64,000 nt of DNA from Lachnospiraceae bacterium (GTDB lineage Bacteria > Bacillota > Clostridia > Lachnospirales > Lachnospiraceae). The translations under genes and the position numbers were made by a program. A model generated the notes under the pieces. The model was not told the origin of the DNA. It did no database searches and saw only the letters and a program-made list of their open reading frames with translations. Below are positions 41,574 through 51,110 of the stretch, piece by piece. The DNA is taken from positions 186,001 through 250,000 of the forward strand of contig JALCKY010000004.1 of assembly GCA_022647575.1 (NCBI GenBank), read 5' to 3'. Position 1 is the stretch's first letter. Every line of letters starts with the position of its first letter.

Positions 41574-41610
41574 AGCGGCCCGGATCACTGAAGATCCGGG
41601 CCGCTGTTTT
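41574..41610. terminator. Bidirectional terminator between convergent genes
   Basis: The perfect 13-bp arms AGCGGCCCGGATC and GATCCGGGCCGCT enclose a 6-base loop. TTTT follows on the plus strand and CCTTTT on the minus strand. It serves both the rhamnosidase gene and the convergent hybrid kinase gene, whose last codons abut it. Confidence 0.9.
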
Positions 41611-44435
41611 CAACTGTTTTCCCATGCTTTCAGCAGCACTGCCTTCAGCTGCTCCGGGTCGACCGGCTTCGTGATGTAATCATCCATGCCGGCCTGCCGG
41701 CAGCGCTCCATGGCCGCCGAAAACGCATCTGCCGTCATGGCGATGATGGGAATGGTCCGTGCGTCGGGACGGTCCAGTGCGCGGATCCTCTCGGCCGCTT
41801 CATACCCGTCCATCAGCGGCATCTGGAGATCCATCAGAATGGCCTTATAGCGGCCGGGCGCCGACTCCCGGAAAAGTTCCAGGGCGCGTCTGCCGTTTTC
41901 CGCGGTATCCAGGGTGATGCCGATGCTCTCCAGCAGCCGTGCCGCGATCTCCGCATTAATCTCATTGTCTTCCGCCAGCAGCACGTGCCCCTGCAGTACC
42001 GGGCCGGACTGGTTTTCCTCCTGCCGGACCGCCGCAGTCGCTGCCCCGTATGCCGCGCCCTCCGGGGCTGTGAAGCAGACTGCAATATCCGTGCCTTTTC
42101 CAAGTTCGCTTTTTACCGTAATCGTACCGTCCAGCAGATCCACAATGCGTTTTACGATGGACAGGCCGAGTCCCGTTCCGGTATTGCCGCCGATATGCTG
42201 CGGATTATCGTATTCCTGCGTAAACGGCTGGAACATCCTGCTCTGGAATTCCTCACTCATGCCGATCCCCGTATCGCAGACTTCAATCCGGCAGTCCAGC
42301 CTGCCATCCTCCCTCTGCCGGCTTCCTGAGCGGAATGTAATGGTTCCCCCTGCCGGCGTATATTTGACGGCATTGGAGATCAGGTTCAGGGTGATCTGGT
42401 TCAGTCTTGTATGATCGACCAGGATGCAGGCATCCGCCCCATCCTCCTCAATGTGCAGCGTCAGGCCCTTCTGTTCGCAGAACGGCTGGAACATGTTCCG
42501 GATATTGGAAATATAGTCGTCATACAGATACGGTTCCGGTTTCAGCTCGATCATGCCGCTGTCGATCTTCGAAATATCCAGCACATCGTTGATCAGACTG
42601 AGAAGAAAAGTATCCGCCGAATCGATCTTTTTCAGATCTTCACGCAGCTTTTCCGCGTTTTCCGCGTCTTCCATGGCAAAATTCGTCATATTCCGGATGA
42701 TCCCGATCGGTGTCCGGATATCGTGACTGATCCGTGAGATGAATTCCGTTTTTGCCCGGTTCGCCTTCTCGGCGTCGTCGACAGCCTTTCGCAGCGCGGC
42801 ATTGCTACTTTCTTCCACCGCCTGCTTCCTGTGCTGGAAACCGATCTCCAGGAAAGCGATCATCAGAATAAACAGAATGCTCACCAGCAGTGCGATCAGG
42901 AGCGGATGATCATAAAAGATCCCGATGAGGGTCTGCTGCCGGTAGGTATTGACCGTGTAGGGCGCACTGATATCGGCGACATTCTGATCCGATATGGAAT
43001 CCGCCGCCTTTTCCAGGACCGAAGCCAGAAGATAATCCGCCCGGCGGTTCACCGCAATGGAAAAACGGATCTGCCGGCTCGGCAGCGTCACACAGCCAAG
43101 CTGATTGGCCGGATCATCATATACGGCTGCCTGGGCCGTATTGGTCAGCAGGTAGCCCGTATCCACGACACCGCTTTTGACGGCGCTGACGCATTCCTGC
43201 ACACTGCCGCAGCTGACGGTATTCAGCCCGTTCAGCAGGTCCGGCAGCTCCTCCTGGATCTCCTCTCCTTTTACAACGCCTGCCGTCCGCGGATTTCCGG
43301 TGAAGGAATTCCGGTAGATCCGCGCCACCGACGCCGTATAGTAAGGCAGCGTAAGAACATAGCCGTCGTTCTCCGCATGGGAGGCATTGGAGCAGAAATA
43401 GCAGCAGATATCGGCGGCTCCGCTTTTTTTCAAAGACAGGTATTCCGTGCGGTCCTTCGGTTCCTGAATACGAATCTGCAGTCCCGTCCTGCGGAATATT
43501 TCCTGACAGAGGTCGGACAGGATCCCCTTGGCCTGCCCTTTTTCGAACCAGCTGTAGGGCTTTTCGTCCGGATTGATGATGGCTGTAAATACCTGTTTTT
43601 CAGAGGTACACCGGTCTATGAACTGCTGTTCCTTTTCCGTGTAGGCGATCTCCGACCCGCTGTCCGGCGAATAATAACGGCGGAACAGCTCTTCCTGCAG
43701 ATCCGGCGAAACCGTATTGATCTGCGAAATGGCATAATTGACTTCCTCCAGCAGCCCGGCATTGCCTTTTTTCACAATGACATAGAACGGTTTGGGATCA
43801 AACTGGGCAAGCACCCATTCATTGCGGACCTGCCGCAGATTGCTCGTGACGATGGCATCGATGGAGCCGTCGGCCAGTGCTTCGGTCAGTTCCTGTACAG
43901 ATTCAAAATAGTCCGATTTATAACTGAAACCGTTCTGCAGCGCAAATTCGGCAAAACTGGCATTGCGGCTGTTGTTGCGCAGCAGTCCGACATGCATGCC
44001 GTCCCAGCCGGCAATGTTGCCGGACTGGTATCGGGTATCGCCCGCCCTGACCGTCAGGATCGTGGAACTGGTCCCGATCGGTTCGTCGGAATAATCGAAC
44101 CTTGCTTCTCTCTCCTCCGTTTTCGAAGCAGATGTAAGAAGGTCGATCTCCCCGCGGTCGAGCATATCCAGCATGTCGCTCCAGCTTTTATTTTCGCTGT
44201 AGCCGACATAGGTATACTGGAAATCCGTATAGGGCAGCATAGCCTGCAGGTACGCGTATCCGTACCCGCTGCGTGTGCCGTCCGCATTCACCATGTGGTA
44301 GCCGTCAAAGGGAAAATAGCCGACGCGTACCGTTCTCCGCGCTGCGGAAGAACCGGCAGCCGAAACCGGCAGGCTCCCTGCCAGGCACAGAAACAGAACC
44401 AGCAGCAGCGCACATATGCCGCGTCTTCGTCTCAT
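41610..44435 (-). CDS. Hybrid histidine kinase with two solute-binding sensor domains
   Basis: About 941 residues in the style of EvgS/BvgS. A signal peptide (ICALLLVLFLCLAGSLPVSAAG) is followed by two periplasmic-binding-protein-like domains of the SBP_bac_3 type (about 35-250, VRVGYFPFDGYHMVNADGTR; and 270-500, FTAIINPDEKPYSWFEKGQ). A membrane helix (LLIALLVSILFILMIAFLEIG) leads to HisKA with His in FISRISHDIRTPIG, an ATPase domain (GGNTGTGLGLSIVKRIVDL) and a receiver with Asp in AILMDLQMPLMDG. SBP_bac_3 domains usually bind amino acids, so this is probably an amino-acid or peptide sensor. GGGAG lies six bases before the second ATG (44435), preferred over 44441. It starts 17 nt after the protease gene, suggesting one operon. 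Confidence 0.92.
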   Translation of the reverse strand: MRRRRGICALLLVLFLCLAGSLPVSAAGSSAARRTVRVGYFPFDGYHMVNADGTRSGYGYAYLQAMLPYTDFQYTYVGYSENKSWSDMLDMLDRGEIDLLTSASKTEEREARFDYSDEPIGTSSTILTVRAGDTRYQSGNIAGWDGMHVGLLRNNSRNASFAEFALQNGFSYKSDYFESVQELTEALADGSIDAIVTSNLRQVRNEWVLAQFDPKPFYVIVKKGNAGLLEEVNYAISQINTVSPDLQEELFRRYYSPDSGSEIAYTEKEQQFIDRCTSEKQVFTAIINPDEKPYSWFEKGQAKGILSDLCQEIFRRTGLQIRIQEPKDRTEYLSLKKSGAADICCYFCSNASHAENDGYVLTLPYYTASVARIYRNSFTGNPRTAGVVKGEEIQEELPDLLNGLNTVSCGSVQECVSAVKSGVVDTGYLLTNTAQAAVYDDPANQLGCVTLPSRQIRFSIAVNRRADYLLASVLEKAADSISDQNVADISAPYTVNTYRQQTLIGIFYDHPLLIALLVSILFILMIAFLEIGFQHRKQAVEESSNAALRKAVDDAEKANRAKTEFISRISHDIRTPIGIIRNMTNFAMEDAENAEKLREDLKKIDSADTFLLSLINDVLDISKIDSGMIELKPEPYLYDDYISNIRNMFQPFCEQKGLTLHIEEDGADACILVDHTRLNQITLNLISNAVKYTPAGGTITFRSGSRQREDGRLDCRIEVCDTGIGMSEEFQSRMFQPFTQEYDNPQHIGGNTGTGLGLSIVKRIVDLLDGTITVKSELGKGTDIAVCFTAPEGAAYGAATAAVRQEENQSGPVLQGHVLLAEDNEINAEIAARLLESIGITLDTAENGRRALELFRESAPGRYKAILMDLQMPLMDGYEAAERIRALDRPDARTIPIIAMTADAFSAAMERCRQAGMDDYITKPVDPEQLKAVLLKAWENS

Positions 44436-44452
44436 AAGCATCTCCCTGTAAC

Positions 44453-47400
44453 TCAGGACCTCTGCAATTCATATACATATGTATATTTCGCCGTCTCGTT
44501 GATCATCATGGCTGCATAGCCGTAACGGTCCGTCTGCAGCGTCGTAAACAGAACGTTTTTCCCGTCGCGTTCGATATAGACCGATACATAGCTTTCCGGA
44601 ACGCAGCCGGGAAGCCTGGTGACCAGGATCGCTGCCGTTCCGAACATGGCTTTTTTCCGGAAATTCAGCGTCTTTGTAACAAATCCGTCGGACTTTCCAT
44701 AGGACTGGTCATTGATTACATTGAGGCCGGTAAAGCCTTTATTATCCGCCGCGCTCAGGAACGTCAGCGCCGTATCGCCGGGCAGCAGCAGCTGCAGTGC
44801 CTTTGCCGTGCCATTCCGTGACAGTGCATCGACTGCTTCCTTCGGCACATCGCCGTTCGTCAGCTGGGCATTTCTTACCTGCAGCACCGTTATGCCGGAT
44901 ACGATACCGGACTTCGGCACATCCGTCGGCTGCAGCGTGTTTTCCGCCCCGATGATCGCCGGCCAGGTGTTGAGCAGCGTTTTATAATTCACCGTCTGCA
45001 GTTTTACGCCGGAGGGCAGAGAACCGCCGGCCGACGGCGTATCGGATGAAGAGGAGGTCGTTCCGCCTGCACCCGTGCTGTCCTGCGGTGAAGGAGCTGT
45101 TTTCTTCGTGACGTTGACCGTGCAGATATCAAAAAAGTGTCCGCAGAGCACATAGACTGCCGTCGTTCCTTCTCCCACGGCGGTGATCACACCATTCTGG
45201 TCCACGCGGGCTGTTTTCGTATCGAACGATCCCCATTGCAGTGTCCGGCTTTCCGTCGTATTCTCCGGGTCGAACTGCACGGAAAGCGTTGCCGTGCTTT
45301 CGGCCGGGGCAGCGCCGCTGCCGATACAGAGACTTACTGCAGTACTGCTCAGGTGTATATCGTTCAGAGGGATCGTCCCCTCACTGTTATTTACCGTGAC
45401 CGTGCAGGCCGCCCGGATCCCGCCGCCGGTTCCGGCCGCTGCGGTAATAACGGCTGTGCCTGCCTTTCTGGCCGTAACCTCTCCGGCTGCATCCACCGAC
45501 GCCACATTCGGATTGTCCGAGGTCCAGGTGACCCGCTTATCCGTGGCATTCTCCGGTGCGACGGTCGCTGTCAGCGTTTTCGTTCCTCCGACCGTCAGCG
45601 TCGCCGCAGCATCAGACAGCGTAAGTCCGGTGACCGGCACAATCTGACTGCTGTCCGTGACCGTAACAGCACAGGTAGCGCTCAGGCTTCCGCATTCAGC
45701 TGTAATGGTTGCCGACCCGGCAGCGATCGCCGTGACGAAACCGTCTTCCGATACGGCTGCAACATCCGTGTTACCGGATGTCCATGTGACCTTTCCCGCA
45801 GCGCCTTCCGGCTGCAGTGACGCGGTCAGCTGCTGTGTGCTGTCTGTTTTCGTCGTACCGGTGCCGATGACCAGGCCGAGATTATCATGATCCAGACTGA
45901 TCGCCGTGGGAGCAGGGCTCCCGTCATCGTTCGTAAACGCCTTGATCCGGATATTGCTGGAATAGGAGCCTTCCGGCTGGATTGCCCCGAAGTCCGTCCA
46001 GTTCGTTCCTCCGTCGGTACTGATGTAGCTTTGTCCGGCAGATGCGCTGCAGAGCAGTGTATCTCCGTTATCTCCGGTCGCCTGCTCCGAGGCAAAACTG
46101 ACATCGCCGCCCTCTTTCTTCAGCTTTACAACCACAGAGAAGGGCACGTCCTCCTGCAGGGGGACCGCTGTGTCCAGTGAGACCGTATAACAGCCGCTCG
46201 CCGTGATCGTTCCCGTCTGTTCGGTCTGCTTCGTACCTGCCGTCGGGTCATTCTCCTCGGCTATTTCATTGCCGGTATAGATCTGAATCGTATAGTCTGC
46301 ATTGCTGGTACCATAGGTCTGGAAAGAGACCGCTTTCAGACTTTCCGCACCATTCTTGTTGCCATGCGCCTTAAAGACATTGGCAGCCGCCACCTCGGGG
46401 CGGGATGTCGCCGTGTCCCCGCCGTAGATCTGGTCGTCATACCATGCTGCGCGCGTATAGAATTCATTGCTTCCGTCATATTGATAATTGTGGTCATACG
46501 TTCCGGCCGGTGAACTAACGACAGCATACGCATTCTGCCGCAGTCCGTGGGTGAAATAGGACATCCAGAAATAGCCTTCATGAGAATAGCCCTGTCCGCC
46601 GTAACTGTTCCGCACGAGCCATGCGCCGTTATGAGCTGGCACTACCTTGCTATCGCTTACATCAAAATCTTCCAATGGTTTCGTGTCATCCCAGCCGACG
46701 ATCGCTACGGCGTGTCCGCTGGTCTCCTCTCCATCATAGAAGAACGCATTTTTATCGTTGTTATAGTACTTATCCCCTGCTTCATAATAGCCGATACCGA
46801 CGGCGCCGCAATCGCGGATATACTGCTTGATCACACTGACTTCATCGGTATAGCATTGATTATCTTCATCATATACATCGCCATCTTCAAATCTCGGCAT
46901 CTTCATCTGGTAGACATCCTGCAGATGCAGATCTGCCAGAGAAAACTGCAAGTCATCCGGAGGATAGGTCCCGTTAATGTCATACCCGTTATCGGCAAGT
47001 GTCAGTTCTGCATCGCTGTATTTCATATCCTCTTCATCAGCGCTTCCGCACCAGTTCAGCAGCGTCTGCAGTCCTCTGTCAAACACATTGCCGGCATCCA
47101 GATAACTGGCGCTGTTGTTATTCTCCGGATTGTACTGTGTCTGGTCCCCTTCCATTCCTCCCAGAGGATCCTGATCTCCCGACCGGTTCATATACTTGGC
47201 AAAATAGGACAGATGGAGTTCCGAGAGATCAACATCCGTCCCTTTCTGCTGCTGTTTGATCGCGCTCTCTTCCGTAAGAAAAATCGTTGAAAAAGCCCAG
47301 CAGTCACCGTAACCTCCCTGGTCCCGCAAAGGCGGCATCGAACTCAGGTCCGGTGAGTACACCGGATCTAAATTGGAGTTGGAAGCAGGCAATGACACGG

Positions 47401-47839
47401 GCTCTGCTGCCGGCTTGCTGTAAGCCTCGGCAAGACCATTGGCATCCGCTCCCAGAATAGAAACGGTCACGGTCGGACAGTCGATAAATGTACCATCCTC
47501 TTTTTTATCAAGTACATAAGCCGTCGTATCAAAAACCGGTGTGAAAACAAACTCCCCTTCCTGATTGGGAGCATAAGTGCTGCATGTCCAGCTGCTGACG
47601 GTAACGTCCGTAAGCGTACTGCTGCTGTCCAGATATACCTGCAGGCTCTTCGGCATCTCGCCGTCCAGTTCTTTCTTATCTGGCGGATCAGCATAAAGCA
47701 GATTCGAATACTCATCTCCCAGCGTCGCAAAACCCGTGATCGTCTTCGGCGTCCCCTCCGCCTGCACGGCCGTTCCGTTCAGTGCCAAAGACAGAAGCAT
47801 CATGATGCTCAGCAGTACTGCGTAAAATCTCTTTTTCAT
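44453..47839 (-). CDS. Secreted papain-like (C1A) cysteine protease with Big2 domains
   Basis: The 1128-residue protein begins with a signal peptide cut near AVQAEG and has an N-terminal region of about 160 residues. The C1 peptidase domain follows: Gln174 and Cys180 in RDQGGYGDCWAFS, the catalytic His near 376 in SGHAVAIVGWDD, and Asn near 410 in VRNSYGGQGYSHEGYFWMSY. A lectin-like/beta domain comes next, then about three Big2 Ig-like repeats (650-920; TWTSGNTDVAAVSEDGFVTA, TWTSDNPNVASVDAAGEVTA). A Ser/Gly/Pro linker and a C-terminal beta region (about 960-1128) end the protein. No sortase motif is seen. It should digest proteins outside the cell. The kinase gene with amino-acid-type sensor domains follows directly. 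Confidence 0.92.
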   Translation of the reverse strand: MKKRFYAVLLSIMMLLSLALNGTAVQAEGTPKTITGFATLGDEYSNLLYADPPDKKELDGEMPKSLQVYLDSSSTLTDVTVSSWTCSTYAPNQEGEFVFTPVFDTTAYVLDKKEDGTFIDCPTVTVSILGADANGLAEAYSKPAAEPVSLPASNSNLDPVYSPDLSSMPPLRDQGGYGDCWAFSTIFLTEESAIKQQQKGTDVDLSELHLSYFAKYMNRSGDQDPLGGMEGDQTQYNPENNNSASYLDAGNVFDRGLQTLLNWCGSADEEDMKYSDAELTLADNGYDINGTYPPDDLQFSLADLHLQDVYQMKMPRFEDGDVYDEDNQCYTDEVSVIKQYIRDCGAVGIGYYEAGDKYYNNDKNAFFYDGEETSGHAVAIVGWDDTKPLEDFDVSDSKVVPAHNGAWLVRNSYGGQGYSHEGYFWMSYFTHGLRQNAYAVVSSPAGTYDHNYQYDGSNEFYTRAAWYDDQIYGGDTATSRPEVAAANVFKAHGNKNGAESLKAVSFQTYGTSNADYTIQIYTGNEIAEENDPTAGTKQTEQTGTITASGCYTVSLDTAVPLQEDVPFSVVVKLKKEGGDVSFASEQATGDNGDTLLCSASAGQSYISTDGGTNWTDFGAIQPEGSYSSNIRIKAFTNDDGSPAPTAISLDHDNLGLVIGTGTTKTDSTQQLTASLQPEGAAGKVTWTSGNTDVAAVSEDGFVTAIAAGSATITAECGSLSATCAVTVTDSSQIVPVTGLTLSDAAATLTVGGTKTLTATVAPENATDKRVTWTSDNPNVASVDAAGEVTARKAGTAVITAAAGTGGGIRAACTVTVNNSEGTIPLNDIHLSSTAVSLCIGSGAAPAESTATLSVQFDPENTTESRTLQWGSFDTKTARVDQNGVITAVGEGTTAVYVLCGHFFDICTVNVTKKTAPSPQDSTGAGGTTSSSSDTPSAGGSLPSGVKLQTVNYKTLLNTWPAIIGAENTLQPTDVPKSGIVSGITVLQVRNAQLTNGDVPKEAVDALSRNGTAKALQLLLPGDTALTFLSAADNKGFTGLNVINDQSYGKSDGFVTKTLNFRKKAMFGTAAILVTRLPGCVPESYVSVYIERDGKNVLFTTLQTDRYGYAAMMINETAKYTYVYELQRS

Positions 47840-47966
47840 ATTCTCCGTTCCTTCTGTTCTTCATCCGCTGCAAAGCCGGGACTGCAGCAAATTTCAGATA
47901 AATTATACGACGAAACGGATGCGGGACACAATGGTGCCGTATACAGCGGCAGAGCCGTTTTCCGGT

Positions 47967-48005
47967 AAAAAAAAAGCCCGCCGGGGGATAACCCGTCAGC
48001 GGACG
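47967..48005 (-). terminator. Terminator after the serine dehydratase genes
   Basis: A GC-rich stem (GTCCGC with GCGGGC, inner CGG/CCG) overlaps the stop codon of the alpha-subunit gene and is followed by nine T residues on the minus strand (47975-47967). Confidence 0.8.
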
Positions 48006-48895
48006 TTTTCTGTGTCGGAAGTTTTCTTTGTCCGGATCCCTTCCCGGATCCTGCCGGCGGTCGGTGTAACGGCCAGCCCTCCTTTTCCGGTCTCCCGGTA
48101 GCAGGACGGCATTTCGCGCCCGATCTCCCCCATGGCGCTGATGACCTCATCCGCCGGGATCGCCGACCGGATGCCGGCCATGACCATATCCGAAGAAGTC
48201 ACGGCATTGACAGCGCCGATGACGTTGCGCTTTACGCAGGGCACTTCCACCAGGCCGGCGACCGGATCGCAGGTCAGTCCCATCAGCCCCTTGATGGCAA
48301 TGGCAGCAGCCATACAGATTTCTTCCGCACTGCCGTGCCGCAGCTGTACGAGAGCACCCGCCGCAATGGCACTGGCCGTCCCGATCTCAGCCTGACAGCC
48401 TCCGGATGCACCGGCAATGGAGGCATTCTGCGCAATGATCTGTCCGATGCCCGCTGCCGTAAACAGCGCTTCCACGATCTCATCTTCCGAAAAGCCTTTT
48501 TCTTTCTCACAGGTGATCAGGACTGCCGGCAGTACGCCGCAGGACCCGGCCGTCGGAGCGGCTACGATCCTGCCCATGCAGGCATTGGTCTCTCCCATTT
48601 TCAGGGCGCGTTCCATTACGGCGCCGATGAAATCCCCGGAGAAATTGGCGCGGCCGGCAACCGCTTTTTCCATGCGCGCGCCGTCTCCGCCGATGATCCC
48701 GCTCCTTGACCTGCGGCTTCCGTCATAGGTCTCGTCCGCGAGCCGCATCGCCCGGTACATGGACCGCATCTTTTCAAAAGAGTCCTCCGGACTGATCTGG
48801 AATTCCCTGCAGTTGTCCTCCCGGACGACTTCCCAGAAATCCATTTTCCGTTCAGAGGAAATTCTGCATATATCCGCAAGTGTCTTATAGACCAT
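47996..48895 (-). CDS. sdaAA: L-serine dehydratase, iron-sulfur, alpha subunit
   Basis: The 299-residue subunit of the Fe-S L-serine ammonia-lyase converts L-serine to pyruvate and ammonia in the cytosol. Family motifs are GETNACMGRIVAAPTAGSCGV, GASGGCQAEIGTASAIAAGA, GLTCDPVAGLVEVPCVKRN and MPSCYRETGKGGLAVTPTA, which contain the conserved cysteines of the [4Fe-4S] cluster. Length is normal for alpha subunits (about 290-300). Its start lies within the 3' end of the beta-subunit gene (11-bp overlap), giving equal production. It is the last gene of the cluster that begins with the PLP enzyme at 54932. Confidence 0.96.
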   Translation of the reverse strand: MVYKTLADICRISSERKMDFWEVVREDNCREFQISPEDSFEKMRSMYRAMRLADETYDGSRRSRSGIIGGDGARMEKAVAGRANFSGDFIGAVMERALKMGETNACMGRIVAAPTAGSCGVLPAVLITCEKEKGFSEDEIVEALFTAAGIGQIIAQNASIAGASGGCQAEIGTASAIAAGALVQLRHGSAEEICMAAAIAIKGLMGLTCDPVAGLVEVPCVKRNVIGAVNAVTSSDMVMAGIRSAIPADEVISAMGEIGREMPSCYRETGKGGLAVTPTAGRIREGIRTKKTSDTENVR

Positions 48896-49541
48896 AATAG
48901 ATTACCGCCAGAACGCCTTTCAGCTGTTCCACCTGTTTTACGACCCTGTCCGGTATCTCCGCATCACATTCCACCGTCATCACGGCCTGCCCGCCGCGCA
49001 TGTCCCGGTAGACCTGCATTTCGGCGATATTCACGAGTGCGGAATCCAGCAGCTTCGTTACCGCTGCGACCAGTCCGTGCTCATCCTGGTTCCTGACGAT
49101 CAGCGTGGGATATTCCGCGCTGAACCGCATTTCGATCCCGTCCATGCTGTCGATGCTGATTCTTCCGCCGCCCGGAGAAGATGCCTGTATTTCCAGCTTT
49201 TTTCCGCTCTTTCCCGTCATCTTCAGGACCGCGGTATTCGGGTGTGCGTTCTGCAGATCGGCTTTTCCGAACGAGATCCGTATCCCGCGCGCAGCAGCCT
49301 CTTCCAGGCTGTGAATAATCCCGGGATCGTCCGGTTTCATTCCCAGCAGTCCTGCCGCGATCGCCCGGTCCGTACCATGTCCGCTGCCGGTCGCCAGGAA
49401 GCTTCCATACAGAAGAATTTCCGCCTGCTGCAGCGGCTCGCCGAGAAGCCTTCCGGCAACATAGCCGATCTTGACCGCACCCGCCGTATGCGAACTGGAA
49501 GGTCCGACCATGACCGGTCCAATGATTTCAAAGATATCCAT
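48885..49541 (-). CDS. sdaAB: L-serine dehydratase, iron-sulfur, beta subunit
   Basis: The 218-residue beta subunit has the N-terminal domain signature IIGPVMVGPSSSHTAGAVKIG, conserved in Fe-S serine dehydratases. Its C-terminal ACT domain (about 148-218; DEHGLVAAVTKLLDSALVNI) may give serine or product regulation. It overlaps the alpha gene and lies 15 nt after the GntR-type regulator gene, so it is probably in the same transcript. Confidence 0.95.
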   Translation of the reverse strand: MDIFEIIGPVMVGPSSSHTAGAVKIGYVAGRLLGEPLQQAEILLYGSFLATGSGHGTDRAIAAGLLGMKPDDPGIIHSLEEAAARGIRISFGKADLQNAHPNTAVLKMTGKSGKKLEIQASSPGGGRISIDSMDGIEMRFSAEYPTLIVRNQDEHGLVAAVTKLLDSALVNIAEMQVYRDMRGGQAVMTVECDAEIPDRVVKQVEQLKGVLAVIYYGL

Positions 49542-49556
49542 CGTCGTATGCTTTCG

Positions 49557-50225
49557 TTACATTTCCGACAGTTCCAGGCCCTGCTTGTCGATTTCGTTGA
49601 TCCGGTTATAGGCGATCCTGGCCCGTCCGACATTGTGCATTTTCATAGCCTCATACAGATCCCGGTGGTACGGGATCGTCTGAAGCCACAGTTTTTCGAT
49701 CCCGACGGCGTTCTTGCCGTAGGCGTCCAGCCGCATGATCAGGCTGTCAAGAAGCTGCACCATGGTCTGGTTATGATACAGGTGGCGGAGACGCGTATGA
49801 AAAACATTATCATCGGCGATCGAGAAAACGCCTTCGTTAAAATCGCTTTCCAGCTTCCGCAGCGGCTCCTCCAGGGAACGCAGCTCCGGCTCCGTAATCG
49901 TCGTGCAGAGTTCTTCGATGATATGAAATTCCAGTACCATTTTCACGTCCAGAAGCTCGGTATAGTCCACCTTCCAGAGAGCGATATTATAACGGTCGGC
50001 GGAGGAATCCTCCCGCAGGAACATACCGCGGCCGACCTCCGTTTCAATGATCCCCTGATTCTGCAGGATCCGGACAGCTTCCCGGACCGATGAGCGGCTC
50101 GAGGAAAACAGTGTGGCCAGCTCGCGTTCCGCGGGGAGACGGTCCCCGGCCTTCAGTTCATTCTTCCGGATATACTGCAGGATCCGGTCCGCCAGATTCG
50201 TATATAAATACCCGTTTTGCACCAT
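49557..50225 (-). CDS. GntR/FadR-type transcriptional regulator
   Basis: About 222 residues. A winged helix-turn-helix sits at the N-terminus (RLPAERELATLFSSSRSSVREAVRILQNQGIIETEVGRGMFL), followed by an all-helical FCD ligand-binding domain (about 90-220) with the metal-ligand pattern expected from D/H residues (FHTRLRHLYHNQT, IPYHRDLYEAM). FCD regulators commonly repress catabolic operons and release DNA on binding an organic acid. Two FadR-type operators (TGGTCTGACC) stand before the PLP gene at the head of this cluster, the likely target. The start is uncertain between ATG 50225 and TTG 50234. It lies between the transporter and sdaAB genes. Confidence 0.9.
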   Translation of the reverse strand: MVQNGYLYTNLADRILQYIRKNELKAGDRLPAERELATLFSSSRSSVREAVRILQNQGIIETEVGRGMFLREDSSADRYNIALWKVDYTELLDVKMVLEFHIIEELCTTITEPELRSLEEPLRKLESDFNEGVFSIADDNVFHTRLRHLYHNQTMVQLLDSLIMRLDAYGKNAVGIEKLWLQTIPYHRDLYEAMKMHNVGRARIAYNRINEIDKQGLELSEM

Positions 50226-50267
50226 GCCTTTCAACCATCCGATCCATAATGTTATATTTCATTTATT

Positions 50268-51110
50268 CTATCCCTTTACGGCACCGGAAGTCAGCCCTTC
50301 AACGATATATTTCTGTACGAAAATGAACATCACGACCGTAGGCAGCAGTGCAAGACAGCCGCCGGCCATCATGGTTCCCCAGTCGACATTGTATTTCCCG
50401 ATCAGCGATTTCAATCCGACCGGAATGGTCCAGTTGGTCTGCGAGTTCAGGAAAATGACAGCCCCGATCAGTTCGTTCCATGCGCCGATGAATGCGAAAA
50501 CAAAATCGGCGACGATGCCGGGAAACATGACCGGAAGGACGATTTTCCACAGGGTCTGTCCCCGTGTGCAGCCGTCCACAAACGCCGCTTCCTCCAGCGC
50601 GTACGGTATTCTCTCAAAGAAGCTCCGCATGGTAATGACGCAGAACGGCAGGTTCGTGACCGTGTAAAACAGGAAAAGTCCGAACAGCGTATCGACCAGA
50701 TGCAGCTTTGTATAGACGACATAGATCGGGATGATCACCAGGATGGCCGGGATCATCTGCGTGATCAGGAAAAACACGAGGGCGACCCCTTTTCCGCGGA
50801 ACGTGAACCGCGCAAGGGCATAGCCGCCGTAGATCGACATCACCGTAATGACAATGGCGACGGTCACGGCGAGGATCACGCTGTTCTTCAGATATGTGCC
50901 GTAATGCATGGTACTGAACAGGTTGTTGTAGTTTTCGAGTGTAAACAGTTCCGGCCAGTAGGTAATGTGCTGTGTATTGACGATCTCATTGCTGGTCTTG
51001 AAGGAAGTAATGATCATCCAGTAGATCGGCAGCGCAACAAGAAGGAAGTAAAACAGCAGGACTATAAACCTGAGGATCCCGGATACGATTTTTCTGCTTC
51101 GTCTGCTCAT
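50268..51110 (-). CDS. CUT1 sugar ABC permease, MalG type
   Basis: The 280-residue protein has six predicted helices and the EAA loop YALEEAAFVDGCTRGQTLWKIVLPVMFPG. The C-terminal VQKYIVEGLTSGAVKG matches the MalG/AraQ group. Its ATG (51110) overlaps the TGA of the upstream permease (ATGA), so its translation depends on the upstream reading frame, which carries a frameshift. The ATPase must come from elsewhere in the genome. Confidence 0.93.
   Translation of the reverse strand: MSRRSRKIVSGILRFIVLLFYFLLVALPIYWMIITSFKTSNEIVNTQHITYWPELFTLENYNNLFSTMHYGTYLKNSVILAVTVAIVITVMSIYGGYALARFTFRGKGVALVFFLITQMIPAILVIIPIYVVYTKLHLVDTLFGLFLFYTVTNLPFCVITMRSFFERIPYALEEAAFVDGCTRGQTLWKIVLPVMFPGIVADFVFAFIGAWNELIGAVIFLNSQTNWTIPVGLKSLIGKYNVDWGTMMAGGCLALLPTVVMFIFVQKYIVEGLTSGAVKG

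Noticed and set aside
42831-44519. Long rightward open frame opposite the double-sensor kinase
   Set aside because: The leftward frame has signal peptide, sensor, HisKA, ATPase and receiver motifs. The rightward one is a by-product of codon composition.
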